NCBI RefSeq assembly: GCF_024834055.1
Contig: NZ_JANUXZ010000005.1
Location: 1-64,000 of the forward strand
Source of the DNA: Corynebacterium sp. ES2730-CONJ
GTDB taxonomy: Bacteria; Actinomycetota; Actinomycetes; Mycobacteriales; Mycobacteriaceae
Length of the DNA stretch: 64,000 nucleotides
Reading direction: 5' to 3'
Part shown: piece by piece, positions 28,769-37,194 of the stretch
Layout: every line of letters starts with the position of its first letter
Numbering within the stretch: the stretch's first letter is position 1
The notes under the pieces: generated by a model
Seen by the model: only the letters and a program-made list of their open reading frames with translations
Told to the model about the DNA's origin: nothing
The model's database searches: none
Position numbers and translations under genes: made by a program

Positions 28769-30007
28769 ATGACTATCCAAGCCTCACAGCTCCCAGCCTA
28801 TTTCGGCGAATTTGGAGGACAGTTTGTCGCAGAATCCCTCATACCTGCCCTTGATCAGTTGGAGCAGGCTTTTATCCACGCCCAATCGGACCCCGATTTT
28901 CTCGCTGAATTTCAGCGCTATCTCAAAGACTATCTCGGTCGCCCCACTCCGTTGACCGAGTGCTCGAATCTTCCATTGACGGGGAAACAGTATGTCAGGA
29001 TCTTCCTCAAAAGAGAGGATCTTCTCCATGGGGGAGCTCATAAAACAAATCAGGTAATCGGCCAGGCTCTCCTCGCAAAGCGCATGGGGAAAACGAGGAT
29101 TATCGCCGAGACGGGTGCTGGCCAACACGGGACCGCAACGGCGCTCGCGTGTTCTCTGCTAGGTCTGGACTGCGTGATCTATATGGGTGCCCATGATATC
29201 GCCAGACAACAACCGAATGTTTACCGAATGGAGCTGATGGGGGCTCAAGTTATTCCGGTTCATTCTGGCTCTGGCACCCTCAAGGATGCCGTCAATGAAG
29301 CACTGCGAGATTGGACCGCTCACTTTTCCACTTCTCACTATCTTCTCGGTACAGCGGCCGGTCCACATCCTTTCCCGACTATTGTCAAGGAGTTCCACCG
29401 AGTGATTTCGCGCGAGGCCAAGGCTCAGATTATCGAGCGCATAGGAACGCTGCCAGATATGGTTGTTGCCTGCGTGGGTGGGGGATCGAATGCCATAGGC
29501 ATCTTTGCTGATTTTATCGATGAGCCCTCCGTGGCTCTAGTCGGCGCCGAACCAGGGGGTAAAGGAATCGAGTCAGGACTTCATGGAGCCACCATCACCC
29601 ACGGCTCTGAGGGAATTTTGCATGGAACGCATAGTTATTTGATGCGCGATGCTCATGGGCAGGTTTTAGAATCGTATTCCATCTCCGCTGGGCTTGATTA
29701 CCCTGGTGTCGGTCCCGAACACGCCCATCTGGCCAAAACGGGGCGGGCCCAGTATATCCCTGTCACCGATGCTGAAGCTTTAGAAGCTTTCCAGTTACTC
29801 AGTCGCTATGAGGGGATCCTCCCGGCCTTGGAATCCAGCCATGCCATGGCTTATGCCCTGAAGGCTGCCGTGGAAGCGGAGAAGGAAAGGAAGTCGCTAA
29901 CGATCGTGGTATGCCTATCTGGTCGCGGCGATAAAGATATTGATCATGTGCGCCGTATCCTCTCCGAGCATCCCGAATTATCGATCACAAAGGAGAAAAT
30001 GTCATGA
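28769..30007 (+). CDS. trpB: Tryptophan synthase beta chain
   Basis: 412 residues. The pyridoxal-phosphate lysine lies in the signature [15 protein letters not shown], with the phosphate-binding GGGSNAIG loop and [13 protein letters not shown]. It joins indole and serine to make tryptophan. It lies 29 bases after trpCF and overlaps trpA by four bases. Confidence 0.98.
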   Translation: MTIQASQLPAYFGEFGGQFVAESLIPALDQLEQAFIHAQSDPDFLAEFQRYLKDYLGRPTPLTECSNLPLTGKQYVRIFLKREDLLHGGAHKTNQVIGQALLAKRMGKTRIIAETGAGQHGTATALACSLLGLDCVIYMGAHDIARQQPNVYRMELMGAQVIPVHSGSGTLKDAVNEALRDWTAHFSTSHYLLGTAAGPHPFPTIVKEFHRVISREAKAQIIERIGTLPDMVVACVGGGSNAIGIFADFIDEPSVALVGAEPGGKGIESGLHGATITHGSEGILHGTHSYLMRDAHGQVLESYSISAGLDYPGVGPEHAHLAKTGRAQYIPVTDAEALEAFQLLSRYEGILPALESSHAMAYALKAAVEAEKERKSLTIVVCLSGRGDKDIDHVRRILSEHPELSITKEKMS

Positions 30008-30810
30008 ATCGCTACGAGGCCCTCTTTGAGCGATTGGGTTCCGAAGGTGCCTTCGTCCCTTTCTTTATGCTAGGCGACCCTGACCTTGAAACCTCACTCG
30101 ATATTATCCGCACCGCTATTCGCCACGGTGCCGACGCTCTCGAACTCGGGGTACCTTTCTCTGATCCTGTCGCCGATGGTCCTACCATCGCCGCCGCACA
30201 TCTGAGAGGCCTGAACGCCGGCGGCACCATTGAGGTATGTCTGAGCTTAATTCGCCGTATTCGCGAGGAGTTCCCCGATATCCCTATAGGAATGCTCGTC
30301 TATAGCAATGTGGCATTTAGCCGTGGTATTGACGCGTTCTATCAAGAATTTTCAGATGCTGGCGCTGATAGTATCCTTATGCCAGACCTTCCTGTTAGAG
30401 AATCTTTGCCCTTTGTGCGCGCAGCCCACGCAGCACATATCGCCCCCATCTTCATTGCTCCCGCTCAGGCCTCAGCGGCAACCCTTGCCGAGGTCGCTCA
30501 ACTATCTCAAAGCTATATCTATGCCATCTCCCGTGATGGAGTCACGGGTACCGAGCGTACCGCCCAGATGACGGGCCTGAAGGAAGTTGTGGAAAATATC
30601 GCCCGTTTCAATGGCCCACCCGTACTCCTAGGATTTGGCATTTCAAAGCCGGAGCATGTGACGAATGCTCTGGCAGCTGGAGCTAGGGGAGCGATAACTG
30701 GTTCTGCCTTAAGTTCCATTATTGCTACCTATCAGGGTGATCAATCACGTGAGGATCTCCTTGCACAGTTAGGTAGCTATATCGCGAAGATGAAAGCTGC
30801 GACGATCTGA
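30004..30810 (+). CDS. trpA: Tryptophan synthase alpha chain
   Basis: 268 residues, TIM barrel. [20 protein letters not shown] is the TrpA signature with the catalytic Glu and Asp (the second catalytic acid is in DSILMPDLP); [10 protein letters not shown] is the phosphate-binding loop. It cleaves indole-glycerol phosphate and channels indole to TrpB. Last gene of the operon; a parS site and a terminator follow directly. Confidence 0.97.
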   Translation: MNRYEALFERLGSEGAFVPFFMLGDPDLETSLDIIRTAIRHGADALELGVPFSDPVADGPTIAAAHLRGLNAGGTIEVCLSLIRRIREEFPDIPIGMLVYSNVAFSRGIDAFYQEFSDAGADSILMPDLPVRESLPFVRAAHAAHIAPIFIAPAQASAATLAEVAQLSQSYIYAISRDGVTGTERTAQMTGLKEVVENIARFNGPPVLLGFGISKPEHVTNALAAGARGAITGSALSSIIATYQGDQSREDLLAQLGSYIAKMKAATI

Positions 30811-30817
30811 CACTAAA

Positions 30818-30833
30818 TGTTTCACGTGAAACA
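30818..30833. other. parS: parS site after trpA
   Basis: Perfect TGTTTCACGTGAAACA starting seven bases after the trpA stop, flanked by AA and TT that extend the palindrome. It lies between the trp operon and the convergent DUF1846 gene, where spread ParB need not cover a promoter. Confidence 0.94.
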
Positions 30834-30840
30834 TTGAAAA

Positions 30841-30870
30841 CCCCATGGCCCTTCGGTGCGGGCCATGGGG
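30841..30870. terminator. Bidirectional terminator between trpA and the DUF1846 gene
   Basis: A perfect 11-bp stem CCCCATGGCCC / GGGCCATGGGG with loop TTCGGTGC. A TTTT run follows on the minus strand, so it mainly ends the leftward DUF1846 gene and may also help to end the trp message. Confidence 0.75.
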
Positions 30871-30875
30871 TCCCA

Positions 30876-32369
30876 TTAACGCTTTTGATATAAACTCTTG
30901 CGTTGAAATTGCGGATCGGAGGTTACCAAGATCCCTAAATTGCGGAAGATGCTCTCGTCAACGGAACCGAGAATCGTAGTGGTATGGACATCACATCCCT
31001 CTAAATGCTTGAGTTGATCGAGAGCGGCTTTCGCTTGCGTATCACTGCCAGCAGAAACAGATAGCGCGATCAGCACCTCATCTGTATGCAATCGAGGGTT
31101 GAGCGATCCTAAATGATCCGTTTTAAGAGACTGAATAGGCTCAATGGACTGCGGCGACAAAAGGTGCACCTCATCGTCGATCCCCGCCAAATACTTCAAG
31201 GCATTGAGAAGCATGGCAGCAGAGCAGCCCAACAGGGGAGACGTGGCCCCTGTAATAATGGTGCCATCGGCTAATTCGATCGCAGAACCTGGCTGACCGG
31301 TTGCGGCTGCTTTATCGCGCGCTGGTTGAACTACACGTCGATCCTCGACGCTGATACCCGCTTTAGCCATCACCACGGCGGCACGATCCGATTGGGTAGA
31401 ATCCAGACCACCTCGGGCTTCGTCGACAAGCGTTTTGAAATAACGGCGGATAATCTCCTGATGAGAAGCCTCACGACACACCTCGTCGTCGGTAATACAC
31501 AGACCGGCCATATTCACACCCATATCAGTTGGCGACTGATAAGGTTCGGCTCCTGTGAGACGTTTCAGGAGGGTTTTCAGCAATGGAAAAGCCTCGACAT
31601 CGCGATTATAGTTCACGGTGTATTCCCCGTGGGCGGAAAGGTGGAAGTGATCGATGACATTCGCGTCATTGAGGTCTACCGTTGCAGCTTCATAGGCAAG
31701 GTTGACGGGGTGCTCGAGAGGGAGATTCCAGATAGGGAAGGTTTCAAATTTTGCGTAGCCGGCATTAATACCCAGGCGATGCTCGTGGTAAATCTGGGAC
31801 AGGCAGGTAGCGAGCTTCCCGGAACCCGGTCCTGGCGCCGTCACAACAACGAGGTTTCTTGTCGTGGCGGCATATTCATTGCGGCCGAGCCCCTTCTCGG
31901 AGACGATAAGATCCATATCGGTGGGGTAGCCTGGAATGACACGGTGCTTGGCTACCTTGAGTCCCAAGCGCTCGAGGCGCTCTAAGAAAGAATGTGCAAG
32001 ACGATTATCGTCTTCGAGTTGAGTCAGCACCACGTGCTCGACGAGGAAACCTCGATCCCGAAAGACATCCACGAGGCGGAGCACGTCGTCTTCATAAGTA
32101 ATGCCAAGGTCGGCGCGAATCTTATGGCGCTCTAGATCCTTGGCATTGATACAAATAAGTATTTCGACGTCATCGCGAATCTCTTCAAGCATTGCGATCT
32201 TGTTATCGGGAGTGAATCCAGGGAGGACGCGTGAGGCGTGCATATCGTCGAAGAGCTTCCCGCCCATTTCGAGATAGAGTTTTCCGCCGATTTCTTCGCG
32301 ACGAGCCTGAATATGTCGCGACTGCATTTCAATATATGCGCCACGGTCAAAACCAGTGTTTTTTGCCAT
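30876..32369 (-). CDS. DUF1846 (UPF0371) family protein
   Basis: 497 residues, soluble. It shows the conserved DUF1846 blocks [14 protein letters not shown] at the N-terminus, [22 protein letters not shown] (a P-loop-like glycine-rich stretch) near residues 175-195, and [20 protein letters not shown]. The family has structures but no firmly established reaction. Typical family length is about 500, so the gene is intact. It is the only gene on its transcript, ended by the 30841-30870 stem. Confidence 0.92.
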   Translation of the reverse strand: MAKNTGFDRGAYIEMQSRHIQARREEIGGKLYLEMGGKLFDDMHASRVLPGFTPDNKIAMLEEIRDDVEILICINAKDLERHKIRADLGITYEDDVLRLVDVFRDRGFLVEHVVLTQLEDDNRLAHSFLERLERLGLKVAKHRVIPGYPTDMDLIVSEKGLGRNEYAATTRNLVVVTAPGPGSGKLATCLSQIYHEHRLGINAGYAKFETFPIWNLPLEHPVNLAYEAATVDLNDANVIDHFHLSAHGEYTVNYNRDVEAFPLLKTLLKRLTGAEPYQSPTDMGVNMAGLCITDDEVCREASHQEIIRRYFKTLVDEARGGLDSTQSDRAAVVMAKAGISVEDRRVVQPARDKAAATGQPGSAIELADGTIITGATSPLLGCSAAMLLNALKYLAGIDDEVHLLSPQSIEPIQSLKTDHLGSLNPRLHTDEVLIALSVSAGSDTQAKAALDQLKHLEGCDVHTTTILGSVDESIFRNLGILVTSDPQFQRKSLYQKR

Positions 32370-32467
32370 GGACCTTTATTTAATCAGATTTACCCCATTT
32401 CTGTAAAGCAATAGAAAAATTGTTGAGGCCGCCTAACCCCACCTGAGAGTTGATGGCCAACAAAAAA

Positions 32468-32500
32468 CACCCCAAGAGATCAGGGTGATCTCTTGGGGTG
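32468..32500 (-). terminator. Strong terminator after the dicarboxylate symporter gene
   Basis: A perfect 15-bp stem CACCCCAAGAGATCA / TGATCTCTTGGGGTG with a 3-base loop. On the minus strand it is followed by GTTTTTTG. It ends the leftward symporter transcript. Confidence 0.9.
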
Positions 32501-32512
32501 GGATGGTATCAG

Positions 32513-33760
32513 CTAGGACTTTGTATGCTCTTCGCCCGAAATAGCGAGCGCAAGGCCGAGATCGTCGCCCTCATCAAGCTCGCTGCGAACGATGGTGCCC
32601 TTGGCAAATTTATCAATCACCATGGCGATGGCACCGTCGCCGGTCACATTGCAGGCCGTACCGAAGGAGTCAATGGCAATATAGGCGGCAATCATTAGCG
32701 CCACCTGCTCATCGGTGAAGCCTAAATTGGACGATAGGAGCCCCACTGCCGCCATAATAGCTCCACCAGGAACACCCGGTGCGGCTACCATGGTCACACC
32801 CAGCATGAGGATGAAACCGAGGGCGAGCGGCAAAGGCAATGCCATACCATCGAGGAACATGATAGCGAAGGCGAAGAGCGAGATCTTCATCATGGAACCA
32901 GAGAGGTGAATGGTGGCGCAGAGCGGAACTACGAAGCCCGCAACAGAGCGGGAAACACCATTTTTCAGGGCTGATTCATAGGTAACCGGGATGGTAGCGG
33001 CGGAGGAGGAGGTGCCAAGCGCGGTGAAATAAGCCGGCATCATATTCTTCAGAGCGGTCAAAGGGTTGCGGCCGGTAATCGCACCCGCAAGCAGATACTG
33101 GATTGCCAGCAGTACAAAAGAGAAAACGATGGCCAAGAGCAGCACCTTGGTAAACGCCGAGAGAATATCTATTAAGTTGCCATTCATACCGAGGGAGAGG
33201 AAGAGGCCGAAAATATAGATAGGCAGTAGCGGGATAATAAAGCTAGCGATAACCTTCATCACAACACGCCGCAGATCAGCGACGGCCCCGTAAAGAGTAT
33301 CCGACTTTACAGTGGTCATAGACACGCCGAGAACGAAAGCAAGGATGAGAGCAGTCATCACAGGCATAGGGGCGGGCATTTCGATCGAGATATACGCCGT
33401 GAGAGCGCCCTCATCGATATCAGAGACGCGAACTTCATCCTGATTGGCGAGCAGCCATGGGTAGATCAGCGTTGCGATACCCCAAGACATCAGACCCGAA
33501 ATGACAGCCGAACCATAGGCTATACCGGTGGTGATTCCTAACCATTTACCGGCGCCGCGTCCCAGACCTGCGATAGAAGGGGTGATAAGGGCGAAGATAA
33601 GCACGGGAACAAAGAATCCGAGGAAACTACCGAAGAGCCCGTTGAAGGTGACGAAGACACGGGCTAGAGTCTCCGGGAAGAAGAGACTACAGATAATGCC
33701 CAATATGATGGCGACAATGATCTTGAAGAGCAGCGAGGATGAAATCCTGCGTAAGTCCAT
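32513..33760 (-). CDS. Dicarboxylate/amino acid:cation symporter (DAACS family)
   Basis: 415 residues, multi-spanning inner-membrane protein. It has the serine-rich re-entrant motif GTSSSAATIPVT and the C-terminal substrate-binding segment DSFGTACNVTGDGAIAMVID typical of the GltP/DctA/SstT superfamily, which takes up glutamate, dicarboxylates or serine with Na+ or H+. The exact substrate cannot be read from sequence. I chose ATG 33760 with AGGA upstream; a TTG start at 33787 would add nine residues. Confidence 0.9.
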   Translation of the reverse strand: MDLRRISSSLLFKIIVAIILGIICSLFFPETLARVFVTFNGLFGSFLGFFVPVLIFALITPSIAGLGRGAGKWLGITTGIAYGSAVISGLMSWGIATLIYPWLLANQDEVRVSDIDEGALTAYISIEMPAPMPVMTALILAFVLGVSMTTVKSDTLYGAVADLRRVVMKVIASFIIPLLPIYIFGLFLSLGMNGNLIDILSAFTKVLLLAIVFSFVLLAIQYLLAGAITGRNPLTALKNMMPAYFTALGTSSSAATIPVTYESALKNGVSRSVAGFVVPLCATIHLSGSMMKISLFAFAIMFLDGMALPLPLALGFILMLGVTMVAAPGVPGGAIMAAVGLLSSNLGFTDEQVALMIAAYIAIDSFGTACNVTGDGAIAMVIDKFAKGTIVRSELDEGDDLGLALAISGEEHTKS

Positions 33761-34044
33761 TGATATATTCCTATCTTTTATATACAAATGATTGTGGTAC
33801 TGGAGGAGGATGGTGTTTTTCCATCCCGGAACCTGATCTAACTCAGCTTGGTGCCCGAGCGCACAAGTCCACCCTTAGGTTTTCAATCTAGCGCTCAATA
33901 GGTATTTTTCCTAGTCACGCTGGCTGCACACGTCAGCATAGGCTCCTCGCTTGCCCTAACTACCCCCAACGTACCCCCTTAATGCCTAGGTTGTGATCCG
34001 CCCCTCGCCGATTCTCCGACAGGTCTGAGTGATATAATTCCTCT

Positions 34045-34482
34045 ATGTTTTTTCTCGGTCTTCTTGCGAGCGCCTGTGCTCTTATCGTGATCATGAGTGG
34101 CGTTCTGGCATGGACGAAAAATCTCCCCGGTAACCGATTTATTGGAATCAAGGTGCCAGAGGTACGTGCATCCAAAGACATCTGGGATCACGCTCACTCT
34201 CTGGCAGGTCCACTGTGGGTAGCTGCAGGAGTACTTATCGCAATTGGCTCCGCGCCGATCTATGGCGGACTGAGCTGGTTGCTCACCATCACCGCAGTTA
34301 GCTTTATTGGTGCTCTATATATGATTGGTTTGGGTAATTCTCTAGCAGCTCGTGCCGCTGGGATCCTCAGAAGCAATAAGGAGTCATCGTCTGGATGTTC
34401 GGGTGATTGTTGTGGGGGAGGAGCAAGTACCGCCATCGATCTCGAGGCTGTCCGCCAGGCGGCCAAAAGGTCTGATCAGTAA
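34045..34482 (+). CDS. SdpI-family membrane protein with Cys-rich tail
   Basis: 145 residues. Membrane helices at about residues 1-20, 52-70 and 76-96, and the family motif GNRFIGIKVPEVRASKDIWDHAH. SdpI proteins in Bacillus confer immunity to a secreted toxin, but most actinobacterial members have no known role. The tail CSGDCCGGG (residues 117-125) could bind metal and is unusual. It is a single gene followed by a terminator. Confidence 0.8.
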   Translation: MFFLGLLASACALIVIMSGVLAWTKNLPGNRFIGIKVPEVRASKDIWDHAHSLAGPLWVAAGVLIAIGSAPIYGGLSWLLTITAVSFIGALYMIGLGNSLAARAAGILRSNKESSSGCSGDCCGGGASTAIDLEAVRQAAKRSDQ

Positions 34483-34497
34483 CTGAAAAATATGTGA

Positions 34498-34523
34498 ACC
34501 CACCGCGGGGTGGGTCTTTTTTT
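34498..34523 (+). terminator. Rho-independent terminator
   Basis: ACCCAC / GTGGGT stem (34498-34503 with 34510-34515) followed by C and seven T. It ends the SdpI-family gene. Confidence 0.75.
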
Positions 34524-34565
34524 CTGTTCACAATTCAGCGACCTGGGGGTAGCGCACTGTGGCCT

Positions 34566-34588
34566 TATTTAGTCACTGTGACTAAATA
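34566..34588. promoter_or_regulatory. 23-bp palindromic operator candidate upstream of the Rieske-symporter pair
   Basis: TATTTAGTCAC-T-GTGACTAAATA, a perfect inverted repeat with 11-bp arms around one central base. It is followed three bases later by AAGGAG (34591-34596) that has no ATG or GTG at the right distance, so a leader with an orphan ribosome binding site or a lost small gene lies before the Rieske gene. This is the kind of site a dimeric TetR/MarR/GntR-type regulator would bind. Confidence 0.55.
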
Positions 34589-34741
34589 TAAAGGAGTCAT
34601 AACCGCTGACCTTAGACCATCTTGATAATTGTGCGTCCAGATAACTGTCGCTTGACCATAGACGCGGCAGGGAAGGGAGTGGAGTATCGTGAGGACGCCC
34701 AAAAAAAGCATATAGGCGAAAAAAGTGAGATACTAGCAGTC

Positions 34742-35131
34742 ATGACTACACCGAAATCTTCACCTGAATCAACCTGTTCGCGGCGCATCTTTCTCCTCGC
34801 CACCGCATCGACTTTTTCCGGTTTGGTCTTAACTGCCTGCGCTGGGAAGGCGCAAGAGATGGATATCAGCGACGTCCCTGTCGGCAGTGCGATCATACGA
34901 GATGGCATCATCCTCGCCCAACCTGAACCTGGGGTATACAAAGCCTATTCCGCCGACTGCCCACACCAGCACTCTCAGATCACCGAAGTAGACGGCGATC
35001 TTGTGCGGTGTCCAACTCACCATTCAGAATTCTCTATCGTCGATGGGGCAGTACTAACAGGGCCTGCTCGCGACCCCTTGAAGGATTTCGAGATCAGCAC
35101 TGTGGGTACCACGGCCACTATTAGCGGTTAA
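34742..35131 (+). CDS. Rieske [2Fe-2S] lipoprotein with Tat signal
   Basis: 129 residues. A twin-arginine signal (SRRIFLL, residues 13-19) ends in the lipobox LTAC with Cys33, so the folded protein is probably exported by Tat and lipid-anchored outside the membrane. The Rieske cluster ligands are C73-P-H75 and C90-P-T-H93. Small Rieske lipoproteins of this type occur in actinobacteria without a known partner. The next gene, a BASS-family transporter, starts five bases after the stop. Confidence 0.88.
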   Translation: MTTPKSSPESTCSRRIFLLATASTFSGLVLTACAGKAQEMDISDVPVGSAIIRDGIILAQPEPGVYKAYSADCPHQHSQITEVDGDLVRCPTHHSEFSIVDGAVLTGPARDPLKDFEISTVGTTATISG

Positions 35132-35136
35132 AAGCT

Positions 35137-36099
35137 ATGCCCAAAATTGATCCCCTTATCGTCTTAATTCTCCTAGCGGTGCTCGGCGCAGTGGTTTTCC
35201 CCATAAGCGGTACCGCCGCCGAGTACTTTTCCGCGGCCACTGCTCTGGCCATTGCACTTCTTTTCTTCCTCTACGGAGCTAGACTGTCCACTGCTGAAGC
35301 CCTCGAGGGGATCAAGCACTGGAGATTGCATCTGGTTATCGTTGTGTTTACCTTTGTCTTCTTTCCACTGATTGGCTTAGCTCTCAAACCCGTGGAAGCC
35401 ATTATTGGAAGCCAGTTATATATCGGCCTCCTTTACCTCACGCTCGTTCCCTCCACGGTGCAGTCCTCGGTGGCATTTACCTCCATCGCGAAAGGTAATG
35501 TCGCTGGCGCCATCGTCAGCGCCTCTTTGAGCAATCTCTTGGGAGTGGTTCTAACTCCCGTCTTGGTGATGCTCACCATGACAACAACCACTACTCTGCG
35601 TATCGACGCCAGCGTTTTCTTCAATATCGCACTACAGCTACTCCTGCCCTTTATCCTAGGCCAGCTATCAAGGCCACTTGTAGCAGAGGTGGCAAAGAAT
35701 AAGGCCACGAAGGTGGTTGACCGTCTTTCTATCGCGATGGTGGTTTACTCTGCCTTCTCAGCCGGCATGGTAACGGGATTGTGGGCGAGTATTAGTTATC
35801 GCGATATCATCCTTCTGATTGTCATCTCCATTGCAATAGTGAGTCTTACGCTTGCTCTCACGTACAAGGTGGGGCAAAGCTTAGGTTTTACCATGAGTGA
35901 TACCCGCGCTATCCAATTTTGCGGTTCTAAGAAATCGCTCGCTACCGGCCTACCCATGGCGGCTATCATCTTCGGCGCCGCCAATATCGGAGTGCTCATC
36001 ACCCCCCTGATGATCTTCCACCAGATTCAGCTCATGATGTGCTCGTGGTTGGCAGCACGATATGGCGCGCAGCTCGAACCCGATCACCACGTAAACTAG
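35137..36099 (+). CDS. Bile acid:sodium symporter (BASS/SBF-like) family transporter
   Basis: 320 residues with about nine or ten hydrophobic segments. FLYGARLSTAEALEGIKHWRLH and the FCGSKKSLATGLPMA motif belong to the SBF-like branch (DUF4137 type) of the family, whose members carry organic anions with Na+. The substrate is unknown. It lies five bases after the Rieske gene and probably forms an operon with it. Confidence 0.88.
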   Translation: MPKIDPLIVLILLAVLGAVVFPISGTAAEYFSAATALAIALLFFLYGARLSTAEALEGIKHWRLHLVIVVFTFVFFPLIGLALKPVEAIIGSQLYIGLLYLTLVPSTVQSSVAFTSIAKGNVAGAIVSASLSNLLGVVLTPVLVMLTMTTTTTLRIDASVFFNIALQLLLPFILGQLSRPLVAEVAKNKATKVVDRLSIAMVVYSAFSAGMVTGLWASISYRDIILLIVISIAIVSLTLALTYKVGQSLGFTMSDTRAIQFCGSKKSLATGLPMAAIIFGAANIGVLITPLMIFHQIQLMMCSWLAARYGAQLEPDHHVN

Positions 36100-36146
36100 G
36101 GGTGTGGAACTTACCGCCATAAAGTCACAGAAGAAAAGGACCGTAG

Positions 36147-36467
36147 ATGGATCAGCACTTGCTTTATATCCGACTGGACCTCACTATTGAGGGAGCTGGA
36201 TCGGTTAGTCATATCGCCGAGTTAAAACCCTTAGACCCCACACAGTGTGAGCTGCAGCGGATCATCGAACTCGACCCCCAGGGTGTCATCCAGGGCGCTG
36301 GTTCTCCCGACTACGCTGCAGGGCTTGCTAGCACACCTAATAAACGTGTGCCTCATCCCGATACGTTTGACACATTTCCTGATATTGAGGCTTTTGACGT
36401 AACGGCCGACGAATTCTTAAGGTTATGGGAGGATGCCGTAACCAAATTCCCGGAACTCGAGAACTAA
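36147..36467 (+). CDS. Hypothetical protein, small acidic
   Basis: 106 residues, acidic, with no membrane segment. The run ELQRIIELDPQGVIQGAG resembles the core of small DUF6881-like proteins, but I am not certain. AAGGA precedes ATG 36147. It ends ten bases before the palindrome that carries a parS site. Confidence 0.65.
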   Translation: MDQHLLYIRLDLTIEGAGSVSHIAELKPLDPTQCELQRIIELDPQGVIQGAGSPDYAAGLASTPNKRVPHPDTFDTFPDIEAFDVTADEFLRLWEDAVTKFPELEN

Positions 36468-36476
36468 CACACGTTT

Positions 36477-36512
36477 AAAGCCGCAATGTTTCACGTGAAA
36501 CATTGCGGCTTT
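36477..36512. terminator. parS: 36-bp perfect palindrome containing parS, probable bidirectional terminator
   Basis: The parS core TGTTTCACGTGAAACA (36487-36502) is extended on both sides by AAAGCCGCAA / TTGCGGCTTT to a perfect 36-bp palindrome. The RNA would form a hairpin with G/C-rich base and A/T ends, between the convergent genes ending at 36467 and 36519. One element thus appears to serve as partition site and terminator. Confidence 0.85.
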
Positions 36513-36518
36513 GTCATG

Positions 36519-37133
36519 TTAGTTCTCGTCTACGTCTAAACCTGGGTGCGTTGCAAGAAGGGGGAGCGGCATGGGTTGACGCCGCATAATATCACCCCAC
36601 AAATCTACTGCACCTGGCGCGATGACATCGCTCGGCAAGCAGGGAGCAACATACCATTCTCCTTCAGCTATCTCAGCTTCGAGTTCACCTGGGGCGAAAA
36701 AATACGTACCTACAAAGATGCGCACCGCCTCGATATACTCAGCAATGCTTTCGGGCGCTAGGCCTAGATCCGCCAAGGCTATACGGTTAGTGATGCGCAT
36801 CAGGCTAGAGATCTGAGAATTATCCACCTCGGGCTTTGTTACCGCCACTGCGATAGCCATCTCGGGATTCGTCGAACCCCCGTGGTACAGCGTCTGAGGC
36901 TTCGCTACCCACGGCTGCCAATCAGGACGCACCTCAGCAACGGCCATATCAGTGCGATGGTTCAGCAATACCCCGAGGGTCCCTTCAGTATCATGGCTAA
37001 TAATTAGGATGACACCTCGATTCGCCTCATCGGAATCGGTATCGGGCGCTGCTACTAATACCTGCCCCGGATAAACCTCATTACGTTCAAGATTTGCAAA
37101 AATACGCTCTCGCATTGCTTCCGCCACAATCAC
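36519..37133 (-). CDS. YqgE/AlgH family protein
   Basis: 204 residues, soluble. Family blocks GQVLVAAPDTDSDEANRGVILIISHDTEGTLGVLLNH and YHGGST are present. The family is widespread; no biochemical role is established. It ends close to the parS palindrome and lies 61 bases from the cca gene on the same strand. Confidence 0.9.
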   Translation of the reverse strand: MIVAEAMRERIFANLERNEVYPGQVLVAAPDTDSDEANRGVILIISHDTEGTLGVLLNHRTDMAVAEVRPDWQPWVAKPQTLYHGGSTNPEMAIAVAVTKPEVDNSQISSLMRITNRIALADLGLAPESIAEYIEAVRIFVGTYFFAPGELEAEIAEGEWYVAPCLPSDVIAPGAVDLWGDIMRRQPMPLPLLATHPGLDVDEN

Positions 37134-37194
37134 ACACCCTTAGTTATCAGTTGAGCCCCATATATGAGTCTCTTTTTCTTACCATTCTATGAGA

